Shown: in pieces, positions 61,967-64,000 of the stretch
Layout of the letters: each line of letters begins with the position of its first letter
Numbering within the stretch: position 1 is the first letter of the stretch
DNA from: a bacterium HR19
GTDB lineage: Bacteria; Calescibacteriota; Calescibacteriia; Calescibacteriales; Calescibacteriaceae
NCBI GenBank assembly: GCA_002898315.1
Contig: BEHV01000001.1
Location: forward strand, 62,001-126,000
Direction of reading: 5' to 3'
DNA: 64,000 nt
Notes under the pieces: generated by a model
The model's input: only the letters and a program-made list of their open reading frames with translations
Told to the model about the DNA's origin: nothing
The model's database searches: none
Program-made: the position numbers and the translations under genes

Positions 61967-63052
61967 TCAATACCTTGAATTTATTTGCTTTCTGAACTCT
62001 TTTGAGATAAACTTTATGATTTTGTGTGAGAGGTTTGGGTGAATTGGTAGAGAGATGCCCTTTTCGTATGCGGTCTCCGTATTCTGTAAATTTTGTTCCT
62101 TTGCATAAAAAAAATGAAGTGGCTTGAAAATAAGCTTATCAGCATACACTCTTTTTCTCCTCAAATTCAAAATCACACTATCTGATTGCAAATCGTTCAA
62201 AATCACAGGGAACCTGAAAAATATGTTGTTTTCTCTCGGAGGAAGCTTTATCTTCCCTCTTCTTTCATCATCTTCAAGAAGCTCAAAGTAAAGCAATGCG
62301 ATTTCTTTCCTTCTTTTAAGAATGGTTTTGATTTTCTTCAGCTGAACCCAACCAAGTCCTGCTTGTATATCTGACATTTTAAAGTTGAACCTGAACTCGC
62401 CCGGGTTATAATCTTTTTTATCGTAGTCAATAAAGTCCCTGATTTTTTCTATCAGCGATTTTTCGTTTGAGAAGACCGCTCCTCCTTCTGCTGTTGTTAT
62501 AACCTTCGTTGCATAAAAAGATGTGAAAGACACCAAACCCTGAGAGCCAACCATCTTTTGAGAAGAAACCTTACCCCCAAAAGCCTGAGCTATACCCTCT
62601 ATCACAGGAACTCCCATAGCTAAAAAGTCAGAAATATCTGAGCATATTCCGAAAGAGTGAATGAAGACAACACACAGAGTATCAGGAGATATTTTTCTCC
62701 TCACATCTTGCAGACCAAGAGAGAATGTATCAAGGTTTATATCTGCAAAAACGGGCTCGTATCCAGCCATAAAAACAGCATTTGATATTGCTGGACACGT
62801 GAAGGAAGGAATCAGCACTTTATTCCTACCTTTCAGTTCCGGAAAAATTTCCGGCAGAAACTTCAGAATAAGATATAGAGCTGATGAACCCGAGGAGGTG
62901 CATACTGCGTCTTTGACTCCGAGAAACTTCGCAAGGCTAAACTCAAATTTCCTCACTATTTTGCCAGTTGATAATGTCTTTTGTTTTATGAGTTTTGAAA
63001 GTATGTTTATTTCATCTTTGCTCAAAAACGGCTCGGAGTGCTTTACCACCAT
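61967..63052 (-). CDS. DegT/DnrJ/EryC1-type sugar aminotransferase
   Basis: The 361-residue PLP enzyme has SSGSSALY (53-60), the EGIAQAFGGK segment (152-161) and the Schiff-base Lys183 in FYATKVITTAEGG. Such enzymes aminate keto-sugars for surface polysaccharides or glycan modification, using glutamate. It is convergent with fliD. Flagellin glycosylation is a possible role, but there is no direct evidence. A basic C-terminus ends the chain. Confidence 0.88.
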   Translation of the reverse strand: MVVKHSEPFLSKDEINILSKLIKQKTLSTGKIVRKFEFSLAKFLGVKDAVCTSSGSSALYLILKFLPEIFPELKGRNKVLIPSFTCPAISNAVFMAGYEPVFADINLDTFSLGLQDVRRKISPDTLCVVFIHSFGICSDISDFLAMGVPVIEGIAQAFGGKVSSQKMVGSQGLVSFTSFYATKVITTAEGGAVFSNEKSLIEKIRDFIDYDKKDYNPGEFRFNFKMSDIQAGLGWVQLKKIKTILKRRKEIALLYFELLEDDERRGKIKLPPRENNIFFRFPVILNDLQSDSVILNLRRKRVYADKLIFKPLHFFYAKEQNLQNTETAYEKGISLPIHPNLSHKIIKFISKEFRKQINSRY

Positions 63053-63103
63053 AAAATTAAATTTCTTCTTCTCTTTACTTTCTTTATTTTTTTGGAAAGA
63101 ATC

Positions 63104-64000
63104 TTACTGACAGATGTCGCCGGTATTTATATACTGATACTGCCCGGTCACGAGACCGACAAGGTTTGCCAGAACAGAAACAACCGGAGAAACAATCCTT
63201 GAAAACAGGTCAGCTGTCACCTTATTTAGTGTATAGTTATCTGGTGTTATCCATCCGGAAGGGTCTCCCTCGCACTTTGGAAGTGGGTCAAGATTTACCT
63301 CTACTGCGCCGAAAAAAGTAGGGTCTCTGAACAAAACATAGTAGTATGACCAATCACCTTTCGGGAACTGACAATCCATCTTTATTCTTGTGCTATACCT
63401 TATACCTTCTGATATTATGTATTCTGGGAAGTGAGGGGAATCGTGGTTGAAAAAGCATCTTGGTATTATGGAAGAGCATCCTAAAACGAGCTTTGACCAC
63501 ATAGGAAATTCAGAAAGAGACAAAAATCTCGGAATATCTTTATCCTTCTCATCGGTCTTTTCGGTGTATAAAGCAGAGAAAAGTTTATATTTTCCCGAAG
63601 TTCTCACAAAAGAGATATTTTCTATCATATATCTTTGAGATGATTGACCGAAAACCAAACCGGCTATCTCTTCAAAGAATTTATCTGAAAAAGCCGATGA
63701 TTTCAAATAAACTTCTGGATTTCCAAAAGGTATTATTTTTCCATCAGAAGAAAATTGGAAAGGCAAAGTTGCAAATACTATTCTTGGGCTAAAAAGACAA
63801 GTATCGGTTGAAAAATTTGTTTCCTTTGATATATTTATTGGGTTATCTAAAGCAAATTTCTCGGTAGCGCCGATATTTTTTATTCTGAGCTCGTGTTTTT
63901 CTTCGGAGCCGTTTCTCATCTGAAAATCTCTGTAGTAGAGTTCAAAAAACCCTTTTGGTTCTCTCGTATCTTTTGAGAACTCAACACATTTATAACTTGA
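63104..64000 (-). CDS. Unknown protein, N-terminus beyond window
   Basis: The frame stays open upstream of an internal ATG at 63919 and out of the right edge, so 298 residues of a longer protein are seen. I recognise no family. It looks beta-rich, with several Cys near the C-terminal half (GCSSIIPRCF, MDCQFPKG, KCEGD) and a final hydrophobic helix (VSVLANLVGLV). It may be a secreted or surface protein. It precedes the DegT gene on the same strand. Confidence 0.6.
   Translation of the reverse strand, partial: SSYKCVEFSKDTREPKGFFELYYRDFQMRNGSEEKHELRIKNIGATEKFALDNPINISKETNFSTDTCLFSPRIVFATLPFQFSSDGKIIPFGNPEVYLKSSAFSDKFFEEIAGLVFGQSSQRYMIENISFVRTSGKYKLFSALYTEKTDEKDKDIPRFLSLSEFPMWSKLVLGCSSIIPRCFFNHDSPHFPEYIISEGIRYSTRIKMDCQFPKGDWSYYYVLFRDPTFFGAVEVNLDPLPKCEGDPSGWITPDNYTLNKVTADLFSRIVSPVVSVLANLVGLVTGQYQYINTGDICQ

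Overview
The window looks like chromosomal DNA from an AT-rich (about one third G+C by eye, not computed), diderm, flagellated and probably thermophilic bacterium from a deep-branching or uncultured lineage. An outer membrane is suggested by a PilQ-type secretin, a PilP-like pilot, an MlaE permease, an LptF/LptG-like protein, a putative beta-barrel and several lipoproteins. Motility is shown by fliN, fliS, flaG and fliD. A thermophilic lifestyle is only inferred, from heavy AGA/ATA codon use, Lys/Glu-rich proteins, an archaeal-type Ogg glycosylase and an H+-pyrophosphatase. I cannot assign a phylum from sequence reading alone.

Layout. 1-8.5 kb: acylphosphatase (partial), a GcvH-like protein, secG, a GtrA-like protein, ftsH, fliN, efp, an MFS transporter, a MIP18-type Fe-S factor, cdaA, dnaX and tRNA-Ser(CGA). 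8.6-10.7 kb: a two-gene restriction-modification system. 10.8-20.1 kb: housekeeping genes (rluD, purL, a fused ABC permease with an unknown partner, SpoIID-like, PlsB-like acyltransferase, DUF2505-like, MaoC-like). 20.2-25.7 kb: fliS-flaG, a diacylglycerol-kinase-like gene, rplQ, rpoA, a lone 5S rRNA gene, a metallo-beta-lactamase-fold hydrolase and an eIF2B-like protein. 25.7-32 kb: two very large lipoproteins. 32-44 kb: L,D-transpeptidase, DUF4416, NAT-like, comM, hisS, an Rpn-like nuclease, hppA, a dGTPase-like protein, an HtrA protease, an Ogg glycosylase and mlaE. 44-50.6 kb: rpsF, pilQ, pilP, a coiled-coil protein, an LptF/G-like protein, mnmE, rplK and coaD. 50.6-64 kb: an Ig-like membrane protein paired with a Cas4-like nuclease, a putative porin, a TroA-SH3 fusion, pth, a giant BNR/PKD protein, fliD, a DegT aminotransferase and a partial unknown gene that runs off the window.

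Regulatory picture. Two flagellar transcription units (flaG-fliS and fliD) each carry a sigma-28-type promoter with a CCGAT core and an 11-base spacer. Genes seem to fall into two translation-start classes. One has a strong AAGGAGG-type ribosome binding site (GcvH-like, flaG, rpoA, rplQ, hppA, htrA, fliD). The other has no ribosome binding site but a TAAAAT-like -10 box 6-8 bases before ATG or GTG, which implies leaderless mRNAs. This second class recurs at 14 or more genes and is the most interesting cross-cutting signal here.

Genes that usually sit in conserved operons are scattered: rpoA-rplQ without the alpha-operon S-proteins, rplK without rplA, rpsF without rpsR/rplI, and 5S away from 16S/23S. 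No stretch longer than about 200 bases lacks a gene. I see no insertion sequence, prophage or CRISPR array.
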